DNA from: Deltaproteobacteria bacterium RIFCSPHIGHO2_02_FULL_40_28
GTDB lineage: Bacteria; UBA10199; 2-12-FULL-40-28
Length of the DNA: 58,817 nt
Reading direction: 5' to 3'
NCBI GenBank assembly: GCA_001798135.1
Contig: MGRJ01000002.1
Location: 1 to 58,817 of the forward strand
Shown: positions 1-8,746 of the stretch, in pieces
How the letters are laid out: every line of letters begins with the position of its first letter
Position numbering within the stretch: position 1 is the first letter of the stretch
Translations under genes and position numbers: made by a program
Notes under the pieces: generated by a model
The model's input: only the letters and a program-made list of their open reading frames with translations
Databases searched by the model: none
What the model was told of the DNA's origin: nothing

Positions 1-97
1 CATTGATATTTGATTGTATTTGGATCCCATTGCATCACTTTACCTAAAAAGTGTTGCACTTCGTTTGTGAATTTAGGGGATCCATCTTTGAATTTAA

Positions 98-127
98 GAT
101 GGATTCCCACCTTCGTGGGAATGACAG
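98..127. repeat. Family A palindromic repeat (GATGGATTCCC / GGGAATGACAG)
   Basis: Imperfect hairpin with arms ATTCCCAC and GTGGGAAT and an edge ending ATGACAG. The same unit recurs at 6977-7006, 39062-39091, 45819-45848 and 50109-50138. It lies just before the hydrolase start at 141, and read in frame it would add a spurious N-terminal peptide (MDSHLRGND), so that extension should not be annotated. Confidence 0.85.
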
Positions 128-140
128 TGGGGTGAGAATA

Positions 141-1037
141 ATGTTTGACGTTGTACAACAATCGCTTTTTATCTCCTTACCAAAAAAACACAAACTACAT
201 CTCCGAAGAATTTTTAAGAACGAATCAGGACCTCCTGTTTTTATGCTTCATGGTGCTGTTGAAAATGGAAAAATTTTTTATAGTGAAAAAAATAAGGGAT
301 TGGCTTCTTATTTAGCTCATCATGGTTTTGATGTTTTTGTTGCAGATTTAAGAGGGCGTGGATTGAGTGAGCCTGCAATTAAAAAAGGTGCCATTCATGG
401 TCAAACCGAAAGTATTACCGAAGACATTCCTGCCTTTATAAACGAAATTAAAAAAATTAAAGGTGATGTTCCTCAAATTTGGATGGGACATTCTTGGGGT
501 GGAGTTTTAGCTCTTTCGTGTCTTGCTCGGCATCCCCAATACATTCCTCTTGTTTCTCATATGGTTTTCTTTGGAACAAAAAGAAAAATTACTGTTTTTA
601 ATTTTTCTAAACTAGTGCTCATTGATCTTTACTGGAATACCACAGCAAGGCTTATAGCTCGCCTGTGTGGTTACCTTCCTAGTGGTAAACTTGGTTTGGG
701 TTCTGATAGTGAAACCATTTATTCCTTAGAACACGGTGTAATCTGGGTTAAATCAAACGATTGGATTGATCCAATAGATGGCTTTAATTACCGAGAAGCC
801 ATTATGAAAGTAAAACTTCCCCCTGCTCTTCATATAACGGGCACCAGGGATTTCGCTTTAGGTCATCCCACGGACGTTGAATTATTTATGAAAGAAAGTG
901 GAAACCAAAAAGCAGAATTTAAAATCATCGGGAAAAAATTTGGAAATAAACATGATTATAACCATGTTTCTTTACTCACCCACAGCGATGCGGCAGATGA
1001 TCATTTTAAGATGATTTTGGAGTGGGTAAAAAAATAA
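141..1037 (+). CDS. Alpha/beta-fold hydrolase (lysophospholipase/esterase-like)
   Basis: A serine hydrolase of the alpha/beta fold, about 298 residues. Visible are the oxyanion-side HGAVENGK segment near the N-terminus, the nucleophile elbow GHSWGG with Ser118, a probable acid Asp in the late TGTRDFALGHPTD stretch, and a probable catalytic His in HDYNHVSLL near the C-terminus. There is no signal peptide, so it is probably cytoplasmic. The frame is open from 51, but the first 30 codons come from a repeat; the ATG at 141 follows a GGTGAG ribosome-binding site and is preferred. It converges with the phosphohexomutase gene. The substrate cannot be told; a monoglyceride- or lysophospholipid-type ester is the usual guess for this family. 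Confidence 0.75.
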   Translation: MFDVVQQSLFISLPKKHKLHLRRIFKNESGPPVFMLHGAVENGKIFYSEKNKGLASYLAHHGFDVFVADLRGRGLSEPAIKKGAIHGQTESITEDIPAFINEIKKIKGDVPQIWMGHSWGGVLALSCLARHPQYIPLVSHMVFFGTKRKITVFNFSKLVLIDLYWNTTARLIARLCGYLPSGKLGLGSDSETIYSLEHGVIWVKSNDWIDPIDGFNYREAIMKVKLPPALHITGTRDFALGHPTDVELFMKESGNQKAEFKIIGKKFGNKHDYNHVSLLTHSDAADDHFKMILEWVKK

Positions 1038-1040
1038 GAA

Positions 1041-1139
1041 TTTAACCCCCTCATCCTGCACCTTCTCCCCAGGGAGAAGGGAAGAAAACTTTAAAATATC
1101 CCCCCTCCCTTGAGGGAGGGGGTGCAGGGGGAGGGGGCA
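1041..1139. repeat. Family B GC-rich palindromic repeats between convergent genes
   Basis: Two hairpin units lie back to back: one pairs CTTCTCCCC with GGGGAGAAGG-like sequence and one reads CCCCTCCCTTGAGGGAGGGG. The same family occurs at 39009-39058 and 50141-50224. Placed between two convergent stop codons, it could work as a bidirectional terminator, although no T-tract follows. Confidence 0.7.
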
Positions 1140-1141
1140 AT

Positions 1142-2554
1142 TCACATCAAGAATTTATTCCCAAAATTTAATAAATCTTTTACCTTCTGTATCGACCCCG
1201 CCTCCGCATAAATACGCACCAGTGGTTCGGTACCGGAAGCACGAATTAAAAGCCAACTTTCATCTGCTAAAAGATATTTAAATCCATCCAATGTATTTAC
1301 AGCAGTAACTTTTTGTCCTGCAATAGTTGAAATAGCTTCTGTAGAAAGTTTTTCTTTAAGACGTACAATTTGATCTGATTTTACATGACAATCAATACGG
1401 TCGAAATAAAATTCCCCGATCTCTGTATACAAATCCTTAATGAGTTGTCTGAGGGATTTTTTTCTTTGGCTCATCATTTCTAAAAGCATGAGTCCATTAA
1501 GCAAACCATCGCGTTCGTGTACATGTTTAAAAAAACTAATGCCCCCAGATTCTTCTCCTCCCATCAAGGCATTACGAGCTACCAATTCCTCGCAAATATG
1601 TTTAAATCCAATGGGAGTTTCTAAACAAGTAAGGCCATATTTTTTACACAATTTAGGAATCATTTGGGTGGTAGAAACAGATTTGACAACCACACCTTTT
1701 AAATCCTTGTCTTCCACATAGTGTTGGAGCAAAAGGGCAAAAATTTGGTGAGAATTCACAAAACTGCCATCATCACTTGCAGCCCCAATACGATCGGCAT
1801 CACCATCGGTAGCCAAACCCAAACCATATTTTCCTGTTTTCATTTCGTTCAAAAAAGTTTTCAAATTTTTATCAATGGGCTCCGGATTTACTCCCCCAAA
1901 ACGGATATCATGTGTGCCACGAAAGCTGGTAACCTGTTCTCCCAGAATTTTTTCTAAAAATCCGCTGCCGGCACCATGAATAGCATCATACAAAACATGA
2001 TAATTAGCTTTTTTAATGGCATTAAAATCAATGAGGCTTTTTAATTGAGCAATATAATCAATATGAGGATCAAAAAACTGAATAAGTTTTTTTGCTTTAC
2101 CTGCTTCAAAAGAAATCTTTTTGATTTGAGTTTTATTTTTTTCGTTTTCAATTATTTTTTTCTCAATAAAGGACGTGTATTCTGGAGAAGCAGATCCGCC
2201 ATATTCTTCTTTAAATTTAATTCCATTCCATTCCCAGGGATTATGAGAGGCTGTCACCATCACTCCTGCAAAAGCTTTTGAATTTTTAACCATCCACGAT
2301 ACACAAGGGGTGGGACAAAATTGGCTTGATAAAAAAACTTCAAAACCATTTCCAGCTAAAACTTCTGCTACTAATTTTGCAGTTTCAGGGGATTGCTTAC
2401 GACAATCGTATCCTAAAATAACTTGTTTGTGGGTGGGATCAACAAGGGTTTGCCAATCACAAAAAGCCTGAATCACTTTTTCTACATTGGAGGGAATAAA
2501 ATCCTCGCCAATGATCGCCCGCCAACCATCTGTACCAAATTTAATGGGATTCAT
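1142..2554 (-). CDS. Phosphoglucomutase/phosphomannomutase family protein
   Basis: An alpha-D-phosphohexomutase (470 residues, normal length) that interconverts hexose 1- and 6-phosphates for cell-envelope sugar supply. All four family signatures are visible: the phosphoserine loop TASHNP with Ser103, the metal loop DGDADRIG, the sugar-binding loop GGEESGG, and the C-terminal phosphate-binding RASGTEPLVRI. The GGEESGG loop and overall length resemble bacterial glucose/mannose mutases rather than GlmM, but the hexose preference cannot be decided from sequence alone. It starts at the ATG at 2554 and is divergent from the metallophosphatase gene across about 90 bases. Confidence 0.88.
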   Translation of the reverse strand: MNPIKFGTDGWRAIIGEDFIPSNVEKVIQAFCDWQTLVDPTHKQVILGYDCRKQSPETAKLVAEVLAGNGFEVFLSSQFCPTPCVSWMVKNSKAFAGVMVTASHNPWEWNGIKFKEEYGGSASPEYTSFIEKKIIENEKNKTQIKKISFEAGKAKKLIQFFDPHIDYIAQLKSLIDFNAIKKANYHVLYDAIHGAGSGFLEKILGEQVTSFRGTHDIRFGGVNPEPIDKNLKTFLNEMKTGKYGLGLATDGDADRIGAASDDGSFVNSHQIFALLLQHYVEDKDLKGVVVKSVSTTQMIPKLCKKYGLTCLETPIGFKHICEELVARNALMGGEESGGISFFKHVHERDGLLNGLMLLEMMSQRKKSLRQLIKDLYTEIGEFYFDRIDCHVKSDQIVRLKEKLSTEAISTIAGQKVTAVNTLDGFKYLLADESWLLIRASGTEPLVRIYAEAGSIQKVKDLLNFGNKFLM

Positions 2555-2646
2555 CAGTCAGGACATAACAATCTAGCCAAAAACCAGCAACCCCAAAAAA
2601 TCACTTGTTGACATCTTTTAAAAACAGTACAGAAAATTTATTTTAT

Positions 2647-3552
2647 ATGAAACTCATGGCTCCATTATTTTTTACTCTCAGTCTCTTGCAATTTGCGTGC
2701 GGTCCATCACTGGTTTGTCTTAATTTTACCGATTCAATTGTGGATAGTGCGAAAGATACAGTGTCTTTTATCACCTTTGGCGATTGGGGACAAAACAGTG
2801 GAAATCAGCGTGAGGTAGCCAGGGCTATGCATGATTTTTGTTTGACCCAGGATTGTGATTTTGTTGTAACTCTTGGGGATAATTTTTATGAAACAGGGGT
2901 TAGCAGCATTACCGACACTCAATGGTATGATAACTATACTTGTATTTATAGCAGCGTGGGACTTCCTTTTTATGCCTCTCTAGGAAACCATGATCTGGAT
3001 GGCAATATCCAGGCTCAGATTGATTATTCACAAATTGATGAAACCTGGCACATGCCTGGGACATATTATTCAGTTAATTTCCCTGAAAACAGTGAGGCTC
3101 CTGTCATCCAATTTTTTATAATCAACCCCTACGATTTTACAGATACCCAAACCACTTGGTTAACAACCGCCCTGGCTGCAAGCCAAGCCAATTGGAAAAT
3201 TTTGGTTGTTCATACTCCCATTATCAGCAATGGAGCTCATGGCGATGATGCCGCCCAGATTAACTCCCAGCTTTTACCCATCATTTGTAATCAAATTGAT
3301 GTGGTTCTTGCGGGACATGACCATATTTTTTCCCACTTAAGACAAACTCTTGATAGTTGCGCTATCGAGCAAGTAATTATTGGAACAGGCGGCGGCAACT
3401 TGCATTTGGGAGATTTTTCGAATGATACAAGAGTGTTATCGACAGGAACTTTTTTTGGTTTTGGTTGGCTGCAAGCCACTTCCAATCAACTTGATTTTAA
3501 GATGATAACAGCAGAAAAATCAACCTACTATTCGTACCAATGGACCAAATAA
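2647..3552 (+). CDS. Exported metallophosphoesterase (purple acid phosphatase-like)
   Basis: A calcineurin-fold phosphatase of about 301 residues. The dinuclear metal motifs appear in order: FGDWGQ (D-x-W variant of GD-x-H, typical of tartrate-resistant/purple acid phosphatases), LGDNFY, LGNHD, VVHTPI and AGHDH. This order and the GDWG form match Acp5-type enzymes. The N-terminus from the ATG at 2647 is a hydrophobic signal sequence ending near FACGP; the Cys suggests a lipoprotein, but Phe at -2 makes the lipobox atypical. A TTG at 2605 extends the frame but gives a poorer signal sequence. No strong ribosome-binding site is visible. Likely a periplasmic or surface phosphomonoesterase. Confidence 0.8.
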   Translation: MKLMAPLFFTLSLLQFACGPSLVCLNFTDSIVDSAKDTVSFITFGDWGQNSGNQREVARAMHDFCLTQDCDFVVTLGDNFYETGVSSITDTQWYDNYTCIYSSVGLPFYASLGNHDLDGNIQAQIDYSQIDETWHMPGTYYSVNFPENSEAPVIQFFIINPYDFTDTQTTWLTTALAASQANWKILVVHTPIISNGAHGDDAAQINSQLLPIICNQIDVVLAGHDHIFSHLRQTLDSCAIEQVIIGTGGGNLHLGDFSNDTRVLSTGTFFGFGWLQATSNQLDFKMITAEKSTYYSYQWTK

Positions 3553-3578
3553 TTTTTTAAAACTCAAAACCCCTCCTA

Positions 3579-3607
3579 TTGACAATATCTATGGGTTATA
3601 GTATATT
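3579..3607 (+). promoter_or_regulatory. Sigma70-type promoter of vapBC, nearly leaderless
   Basis: The -35 box TTGACA (3579-3584), a 17-base spacer and the -10 box TATATT (3602-3607) form a near-consensus promoter. The ATG of the antitoxin is at 3617, only 9 bases after the -10 box, and no Shine-Dalgarno fits between, so the transcript should have a leader of about 0-3 nt. Confidence 0.65.
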
Positions 3608-3616
3608 TATATCCAT

Positions 3617-3865
3617 ATGAAGACAACCATCGATATTTCTAATTCTCTTTTTAAGGAAATTAAAACCGTGGCCCAGAAAAAAGACACCACATTTCGGGAA
3701 ATCGTAGAAACTTCACTCCGTCTTTTTTTAAGCCTGCAAAAAAAAACGACAAAGAACTTTAAACTGAAAAATAATTCCTTTAAGGGAAATGGATTAGCCG
3801 AGGGACTTGAGGAAGGAGATTGGAGCTCTATCCGTAAACGCGCCTACGAAGGGCGGGGTGGGTGA
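3617..3865 (+). CDS. VapB-type antitoxin
   Basis: An 82-residue protein starting MKTTIDISNSLFKEIKTVA, a typical ribbon-helix-helix (Arc/MetJ-type) N-terminus: one beta strand then two helices. A basic linker follows, then an acidic C-terminal tail that would wrap the toxin. Its stop overlaps the toxin GTG by 4 bases (GTGA), the standard antitoxin-first layout. It is expected to bind its own promoter (3579-3607) and neutralise the PIN-domain toxin. Family placement rests on the fold pattern and the partner. Confidence 0.8.
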   Translation: MKTTIDISNSLFKEIKTVAQKKDTTFREIVETSLRLFLSLQKKTTKNFKLKNNSFKGNGLAEGLEEGDWSSIRKRAYEGRGG

Positions 3866-4296
3866 TTGCCGTTGATACAAATATTTTGGTCTATGCTCAT
3901 AGGCTTGATTCTGCTTTTCATAGCGTTGCAAACCAAAAACTAACCGAGCTTGCAGAAAATGTAAATGCTTGGGGTCTTCCCTGGCCTTGTATCCATGAAT
4001 TTTTAGCCATTGTGACTCATCCTCGCATTTACAAAACACCAACCCCGCTTGATGCTGCCCTCACACAAATTGAAGCCTGGCTCGAATCCCCAACGCTACA
4101 TTTGATTGGGGAGCTGGGTGATTACTGGCCCATTCTCAAAGCACTGGCCCGCCAGGGTAAAATTATTGGCCCCCGCATTCATGATGCCCGCATTGCCGCC
4201 CTGTGCCTGCAAAACAATGTTTCCCTTCTTTGGTCATCAGATCGAGATTTTAGCCGGATGGAAGGATTAAAAGTGGAAAATCCCCTGGTAAATTAA
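3862..4296 (+). CDS. VapC-type PIN-domain ribonuclease toxin
   Basis: A 144-residue PIN-domain protein. Three conserved acidic sites are visible: Asp in AVDTNILVYAH at the N-terminus, Glu in the central HEFLAIVTHPRIY helix, and Asp residues in the C-terminal DARIAA and SSDRDF segments. The WPCIHEFLAI and PRIY features are typical of a VapC subgroup in which the cognate antitoxin is RHH. It starts with GTG overlapping the antitoxin stop, implying translational coupling. Known VapC toxins cut tRNA or rRNA; the target here is unknown. Confidence 0.85.
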   Translation: MIAVDTNILVYAHRLDSAFHSVANQKLTELAENVNAWGLPWPCIHEFLAIVTHPRIYKTPTPLDAALTQIEAWLESPTLHLIGELGDYWPILKALARQGKIIGPRIHDARIAALCLQNNVSLLWSSDRDFSRMEGLKVENPLVN

Positions 4297-4385
4297 GCAA
4301 TAATTCTATTCTAAAAATTATCTTTATTGTAGTTAACTTACTAATATTTATTGATATTTTTTATTCTATAATCTATTCTAAATAA

Positions 4386-5271
4386 ATGCCAAAAAGATCA
4401 GTTTTAAACCAACAACTTGTCCTTGAAAAGCTTCTCAAACATCTGTCTGAATCGGGACCTTTGAAGGCCTCTCACCTGTGTGAATTTCTTGATATTAGCC
4501 AACCATCGTAACAAACATTATCCTAAGGTTGCAAATCTCGTGCTCTCTCATGGCCAAGAAGGTTCATCTGCCGCAGGGGAACACCCAAAATTTCTTTCAA
4601 TTTGTGAAAAAAAAGGCGAACTCATTCCCGTTCTTGTAAAATTTTCTCCCCCTGTTAGCGATGCAATCAGTCAACGCATCGCGGACCTTCTAATTTGCGA
4701 ACACATCGCTCATAAAATTTTACAGAAACACGGACATGCTGCCCCCCAGTCCTGCCTTATCAGGGGTGAAGGTCGCCTTTTTTTAGAGATAGAACGCTTT
4801 GACCGAAATAAGTCTGGCGGACGCCTTGGGATTATATCGCTACGCGCTCTCGACCTAGAGTTTGTTGGGCAACTCAAATCTTGGGCCGATACATCTGAAT
4901 CTTTATTTCGCCAAAAAAAAATTGATGAGATCACTTATAAAAAAATCGTTTGGCTCGAAACGTTCGGCAGGCTGATTGGCAACACCGATAGAAATCACGG
5001 CAATATTTCTTTTTTTTGCGATGGAGAAAAAATTAAAGGACTAGCTCCTGTTTATGACATGCTTCCCATGATGTACGCTCCCCAACAAAACCAATTGGTC
5101 CCCAGACTTTTTAATCCTGAACCTAAAAAATTTTCTGAGATCTCTGTCTGGAACGATGCCTTGATTGCTGCTCAAGTTTTTTGGTCTCAAGTGCACCATC
5201 ATCCACAAATTTCTGAGGAATTTAAAGTCTTGATTGCTGAGAATGAATCGAAGTTATTGCCCCTGCGCTAA
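4386..5271 (+). pseudogene. Decayed YjjJ/HipA-family kinase (HTH start, central deletion, kinase end)
   Basis: The ATG at 4386 opens a 41-residue winged-HTH start (through LKASHLCEFLDISQPS) that stops at TAA 4509-4511. In another frame, beginning inside the HTH, a 263-codon frame carries the HipA kinase domain: GSSAAGEHPKF (the P-loop-like GSSxGGEQPKF), a catalytic loop LIGNTDRNHGN, and the metal segment LAPVYDMLPMMY. YjjJ-type HipA proteins have exactly an N-terminal HTH then a kinase in about 440 residues; here the central part is missing and the frame is broken. The GTG at 4480 is therefore not a credible native start. Its 3' end overlaps the porin gene end. A separately expressed kinase fragment remains possible. 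Confidence 0.75.
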
Positions 5272-7058
5272 AACTCAAAAAACAGGGTGGTTTTAAAGGC
5301 AAAAGCAATGTCGGCATTATCAAAAAGAATGGGATCGATAATACCAGCAGTAGAACGAGTGAGTTCATCGTTTTTAATATCGTAGAGCCCGCCAGGGAAA
5401 AACGCTCCTGCCACGGTTTTCCAGTGAAGAAATTCAAAAAAAGTAGCCTCGGCTGATAGATCAATTTCAAAACCATACCATTTGCTGGCATTAAGAATCC
5501 GCGGCAAATTAGACACTCCCGTAATTTCAGTAAAATCGATATCAATATTGTTGGCAGGCGCATAGGCTGTAATTCCCTTGATGCCCATTTTAAAATCATC
5601 CGCCCAGGGTACACCGCTTGTGATATCAAACTCATGCTTGTATTCTAAAGATCCATAAATAGCATTGTTGATGTAATTGGGGCTCATGGGTTTGCGGCCT
5701 TGTTCAGTAATGCCTCCCACGCGCACAGCCGGCGAAGTGCCCAGGGGAACATCAAACATCATCAAGGCAACATCATAATCGGGTCTAAAACCAACTTGGG
5801 TAATTTTGGATGAAAGCGGTGCTCCATCACCTGAGGCATAACCAGCTTGCATATGCACCTCACCACCAAAATCCCATTCGGCATCAAATTCGGCAGCAGC
5901 CAAGAAAATTTGTACATCGTTTTGAACTCCATCCAATGGCAGCTGAATGGGGGAATCAAGTGGATTTGTAATCCCTGATTGAGCTGGATCATCTAAAATA
6001 ATGGCATCAATGGCAACTCCAGGGGCAATTTTGCCGCCAATATAAACTCCTTCAAAAGCTAAACGATAATTCTTTTTAAAATTTGCTTCTGCATAGAGAT
6101 CAAAAACATACAAAAGAGTGTCACCATCCACTCCTGCGGGAAGTTCAATCCCATCACTGGTGTCCCCATCTCCATCGGCATCGAGGGTATCAATAAAAGT
6201 AGCTGTGGTTGTAGTACCTCCATCATTTCCATCCCGAAAACGAAGGGCTCCCATCAAACCAATTTGATAATTATGTCCTTGGTAGAGAAGGGCCAAGCCT
6301 CCTTGAGAAACATCCTGCCAGTTGGACTCAACCCCTGTATCAAGCCCTGCAATAGAAGGATCACGAGTGGCTTCAAAGGCAAAATCATAGGCCAAGGCAA
6401 AGTTAAGACGATCTCCATTTTTTAAATCAACCCCTGCTGCATACAAAACACGATCGTAGGTATCACCAAAATCACCTTCTTTTGCCATACCATCATTGGT
6501 TAAAATACCTAAACCCCAATGAGAAGGTTGGCGTCCTAAACGAAATTTGCCACCCGAAGTAATGAGATCCACATACACTTGCCGCACATTGATATTTCCA
6601 CCACCCCCACCCACTACATCTCCGCCGTTAGTTCCAATAACTCCTAAGGGACCGTTAGCTTCTGGCAAAGCTACTGTGCCCGTGATGGGATTACTAATGG
6701 CCAGAGTATTCACCTTACTTTGGCCAAAAAGAATATTATCTAAAAGATCGATGCCACCATGAAAGGAGATATGGTCATTTACTTTGAGGTTAGGAAGAAA
6801 ACGAAAACGTTGTTGACCAAAGGCAATGGTGCCAAAGCGATCATTGGAATCGTTTTCGGGATCTCCAGGAACAATACCCGCATTGGGGCGCTGCAGGTCT
6901 AAATCGTGGGTGTATTCGAAACGAATGCGATAGTATCCATGAGCTGAAAAATCAGCAGCATGAACATTGGAAATAAGATGGATTCCCGCCTTCGCGGGAA
7001 TGACAGAAATAGAAATAACAAAAATAACACAAGAAATTAATTTTTTGAGGATTTTCAA
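5268..7058 (-). CDS. Large outer-membrane beta-barrel porin-like protein
   Basis: A 596-residue exported protein. It has a Lys-rich n-region and hydrophobic h-region, then alternating beta-strand patterns throughout (for example FRFLPNLKV, GKFRLGRQPS, LNFALAYDFAFE, YRLAFEGVYIG), loops rich in Gly, Asn and Asp, and a C-terminal FEF ending in Phe, the recognition signal for the BAM complex. The segment RLGRQPSHWGLG resembles alginate-export/long-chain porins. A family A repeat lies inside the signal peptide and encodes SVIPAKAGIHL; its AKA could serve as a signal peptidase site, as could the native-looking NVHA before ADF. The transported substrate is unknown. Confidence 0.78.
   Translation of the reverse strand: MKILKKLISCVIFVISISVIPAKAGIHLISNVHAADFSAHGYYRIRFEYTHDLDLQRPNAGIVPGDPENDSNDRFGTIAFGQQRFRFLPNLKVNDHISFHGGIDLLDNILFGQSKVNTLAISNPITGTVALPEANGPLGVIGTNGGDVVGGGGGNINVRQVYVDLITSGGKFRLGRQPSHWGLGILTNDGMAKEGDFGDTYDRVLYAAGVDLKNGDRLNFALAYDFAFEATRDPSIAGLDTGVESNWQDVSQGGLALLYQGHNYQIGLMGALRFRDGNDGGTTTTATFIDTLDADGDGDTSDGIELPAGVDGDTLLYVFDLYAEANFKKNYRLAFEGVYIGGKIAPGVAIDAIILDDPAQSGITNPLDSPIQLPLDGVQNDVQIFLAAAEFDAEWDFGGEVHMQAGYASGDGAPLSSKITQVGFRPDYDVALMMFDVPLGTSPAVRVGGITEQGRKPMSPNYINNAIYGSLEYKHEFDITSGVPWADDFKMGIKGITAYAPANNIDIDFTEITGVSNLPRILNASKWYGFEIDLSAEATFFEFLHWKTVAGAFFPGGLYDIKNDELTRSTAGIIDPILFDNADIAFAFKTTLFFEF
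6977..7006. repeat. Family A repeat inside the porin signal peptide
   Basis: A hairpin with arms GATTCCCGCC and GGCGGGAATC-like complement around TTCGC, near-identical to the copy at 98-127. It is read in frame as VIPAKAGIHL within codons about 18-27 of the porin, between the hydrophobic core and the mature chain. Confidence 0.9.
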
Positions 7059-7135
7059 ACCTACTCCCGTAGGTCACGCTAGCATAAATTGGGGAGTTGG
7101 TTCAATAAAAACCTAAGTGAATTCTCTAGAGGGGT

Positions 7136-7393
7136 TTAGACAGAGGGCCCATTGCGGTTTTTAATGCTTCTCCATTTTTTGTAAAGTTCAATGGCCGTTG
7201 TAGGAGCAGTGGCCACTTCCCCCTTGATCTTGCAGGTAAAATTAAAGGCTTCATCAAGGAACGAAAGACGTTCCTGAATGTTTCCCCCTGGGAGTGGCAT
7301 TTGATTTTGGGCCCTGGCAATTCCTTTCCAGTACTTTTTTTCTTGGGAGGTAAACATACCATTCATAATAATACATTCCCTCAAGAATTTCAC
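7136..7393 (-). CDS. Small hypothetical protein
   Basis: An 85-codon frame beginning MKFLRECIIMNGMF; an internal ATG at MNGMF is an equally good start and would give a protein of about 76 residues. The composition is protein-like (charged helix-forming stretch SQEKKYWKGIARAQNQ, then Pro-Gly, then a basic C-terminus). No family is recognised. A second overlapping frame in the same span looks less protein-like. It occupies an otherwise empty 450-base gap between the porin start and the ATPase, and may be a gene fragment. Confidence 0.35.
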   Translation of the reverse strand: MKFLRECIIMNGMFTSQEKKYWKGIARAQNQMPLPGGNIQERLSFLDEAFNFTCKIKGEVATAPTTAIELYKKWRSIKNRNGPSV

Positions 7394-7475
7394 GACTTAT
7401 TTTTTCATGGGAACAACATATTTGCCCCCATCAAGCTTTTAGCAGAATGGATTTAATTTCCACTACACTGAAAAA

Positions 7476-7504
7476 TTGGCTATCCAAATTTTTAGTTATA
7501 TGGT
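7476..7504 (+). promoter_or_regulatory. Possible promoter of DUF4143 ATPase 1
   Basis: TTGGCT (7476-7481), a 17-base spacer and TATGGT (7499-7504) precede the ATG at 7516 by 11 bases, which would leave a leader of only about 5 nt. No ribosome-binding site is visible. The boxes are weaker than at vapBC. Confidence 0.35.
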
Positions 7505-7515
7505 AATTGTTAACT

Positions 7516-8673
7516 ATGCGTTCCCTACAGCCCTTTATTGAGCAAGACCTGGGCAAAAAAATAGTCCTCCTGGGGGGCCCACGCCAAGTGGGCAAAACAC
7601 ATCTGGCTTTGCACCTCACTAAAAAATTATTGGGCCATTACTATAACTGGGACGATGCTGGCGACCGCGAACATATTTTAAAAAAAGGGTTCCTTCACGA
7701 TCAATTTGTTGTTTTGGATGAACTCCACAAATACGAACGATGGAAGGGTTTTCTCAAAGGCCTCTACGATAAATACCACCAAAATCTTAAAATGATGGTC
7801 ACGGGCTCCGCCCGCATGGATGTTTACCGCAGGGGTGGGGATAGTTTGTTTGGCCGTCACTATCATTTTAGGCTCCATCCTTTAAGCGTGGGAGAAGTAT
7901 TAAACCCAAAACAAATTTTACCTCCTGAAAATTCATGGTCCATGGAAACACCTCACAAAGAAAACAACGAGGTATTTCAACAATTACTAAAATTTGGCGG
8001 ATTCCCTGAACCCTTTTATACAGCCACCGAAAAAGAACATGAAAGATGGTCCCTTCAACGACGTGAATTACTCGTCAGGCAGGATATTCGTGATCTCACA
8101 CAAATTCATATGCTGGGGCTTGTGGAGCATTTGATGCTCCTTCTTCCCAACCATGTGGGATCAGTTTTAAGTCTCCATTCCATCAAGGAAAACTTGCAGG
8201 TTGCTTACAACACGGTGGGACAATGGCTTCAAACATTAGAACGGCTCTACATTTGCTTCCCATTAAAACCTTATTCAACAAAAATGAGGAGGAGTCTTCA
8301 TAAATCATCTAAGGTTTATCTGTGGGACTGGTCTCAAATTGAGAACGAAGGGGCTCGGTTCGAAAATTTGGTAGCTTCCCATTTGTTAAAAGCAACCCAT
8401 GTATGGCGTGATCTGGGCCATGGTGATTTTGAACTTTTCTTTTTAAGGGATCGCGACCGCCGTGAGGTTGATTTCTGCGTTTGCAAAAACAAAAAACCCT
8501 GGCTGATTGTAGAAACAAAACTGGCCGAAACCCAGGTTTCAGAACCACTGTATTACTATTCCCAAAAACTATCCGTACCAGCTATTCAAGTGGTAGCTAA
8601 AAAAGGAATCAGCCAGCAAAATGGCCCCATAAAAATTATCAGTGCCGATAGCTTTCTTGCCACCCTGCCATAA
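7516..8673 (+). CDS. DUF4143-family AAA ATPase (copy 1)
   Basis: A 385-residue P-loop ATPase of the AAA_14/DUF4143 type. Walker A is GGPRQVGKT near residue 25, Walker B is VVLDELHK, and the sensor-like segment MVTGSARMDVYRRGGDSLFGRH is typical of the family. The C-terminal DUF4143 region holds EVDFCVCKNKKPWLIVETK, a PD-(D/E)xK nuclease-like arrangement. It is a paralogue of the gene at 27672. These proteins are widespread and mobile, often near toxin-antitoxin genes; their role is unknown. The ATG at 7516 is chosen over TTG 7507. The RNase J frame begins close to its 3' end. Confidence 0.82.
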   Translation: MRSLQPFIEQDLGKKIVLLGGPRQVGKTHLALHLTKKLLGHYYNWDDAGDREHILKKGFLHDQFVVLDELHKYERWKGFLKGLYDKYHQNLKMMVTGSARMDVYRRGGDSLFGRHYHFRLHPLSVGEVLNPKQILPPENSWSMETPHKENNEVFQQLLKFGGFPEPFYTATEKEHERWSLQRRELLVRQDIRDLTQIHMLGLVEHLMLLLPNHVGSVLSLHSIKENLQVAYNTVGQWLQTLERLYICFPLKPYSTKMRRSLHKSSKVYLWDWSQIENEGARFENLVASHLLKATHVWRDLGHGDFELFFLRDRDRREVDFCVCKNKKPWLIVETKLAETQVSEPLYYYSQKLSVPAIQVVAKKGISQQNGPIKIISADSFLATLP

Positions 8674-8746
8674 AGCTTCTGGCCAAATGGATTTAATTCC
8701 TGACTCTCCTTGCATCTTCATTCCATTTATGGTGAAAAAAGAGTTT

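Noticed and set aside
51-140. N-terminal extension of the alpha/beta hydrolase
   Set aside because: Its codons are a family A repeat; ATG 141 has a ribosome-binding site and fits the family start.
4297-4385. Rho-independent terminator after vapC
   Set aside because: AATAATT/AATTAT pairing is only A-T and no clear T-run follows.
5222-5635. Minus-strand 137-codon frame at the porin 3' end
   Set aside because: Shadow of the porin gene in another frame.
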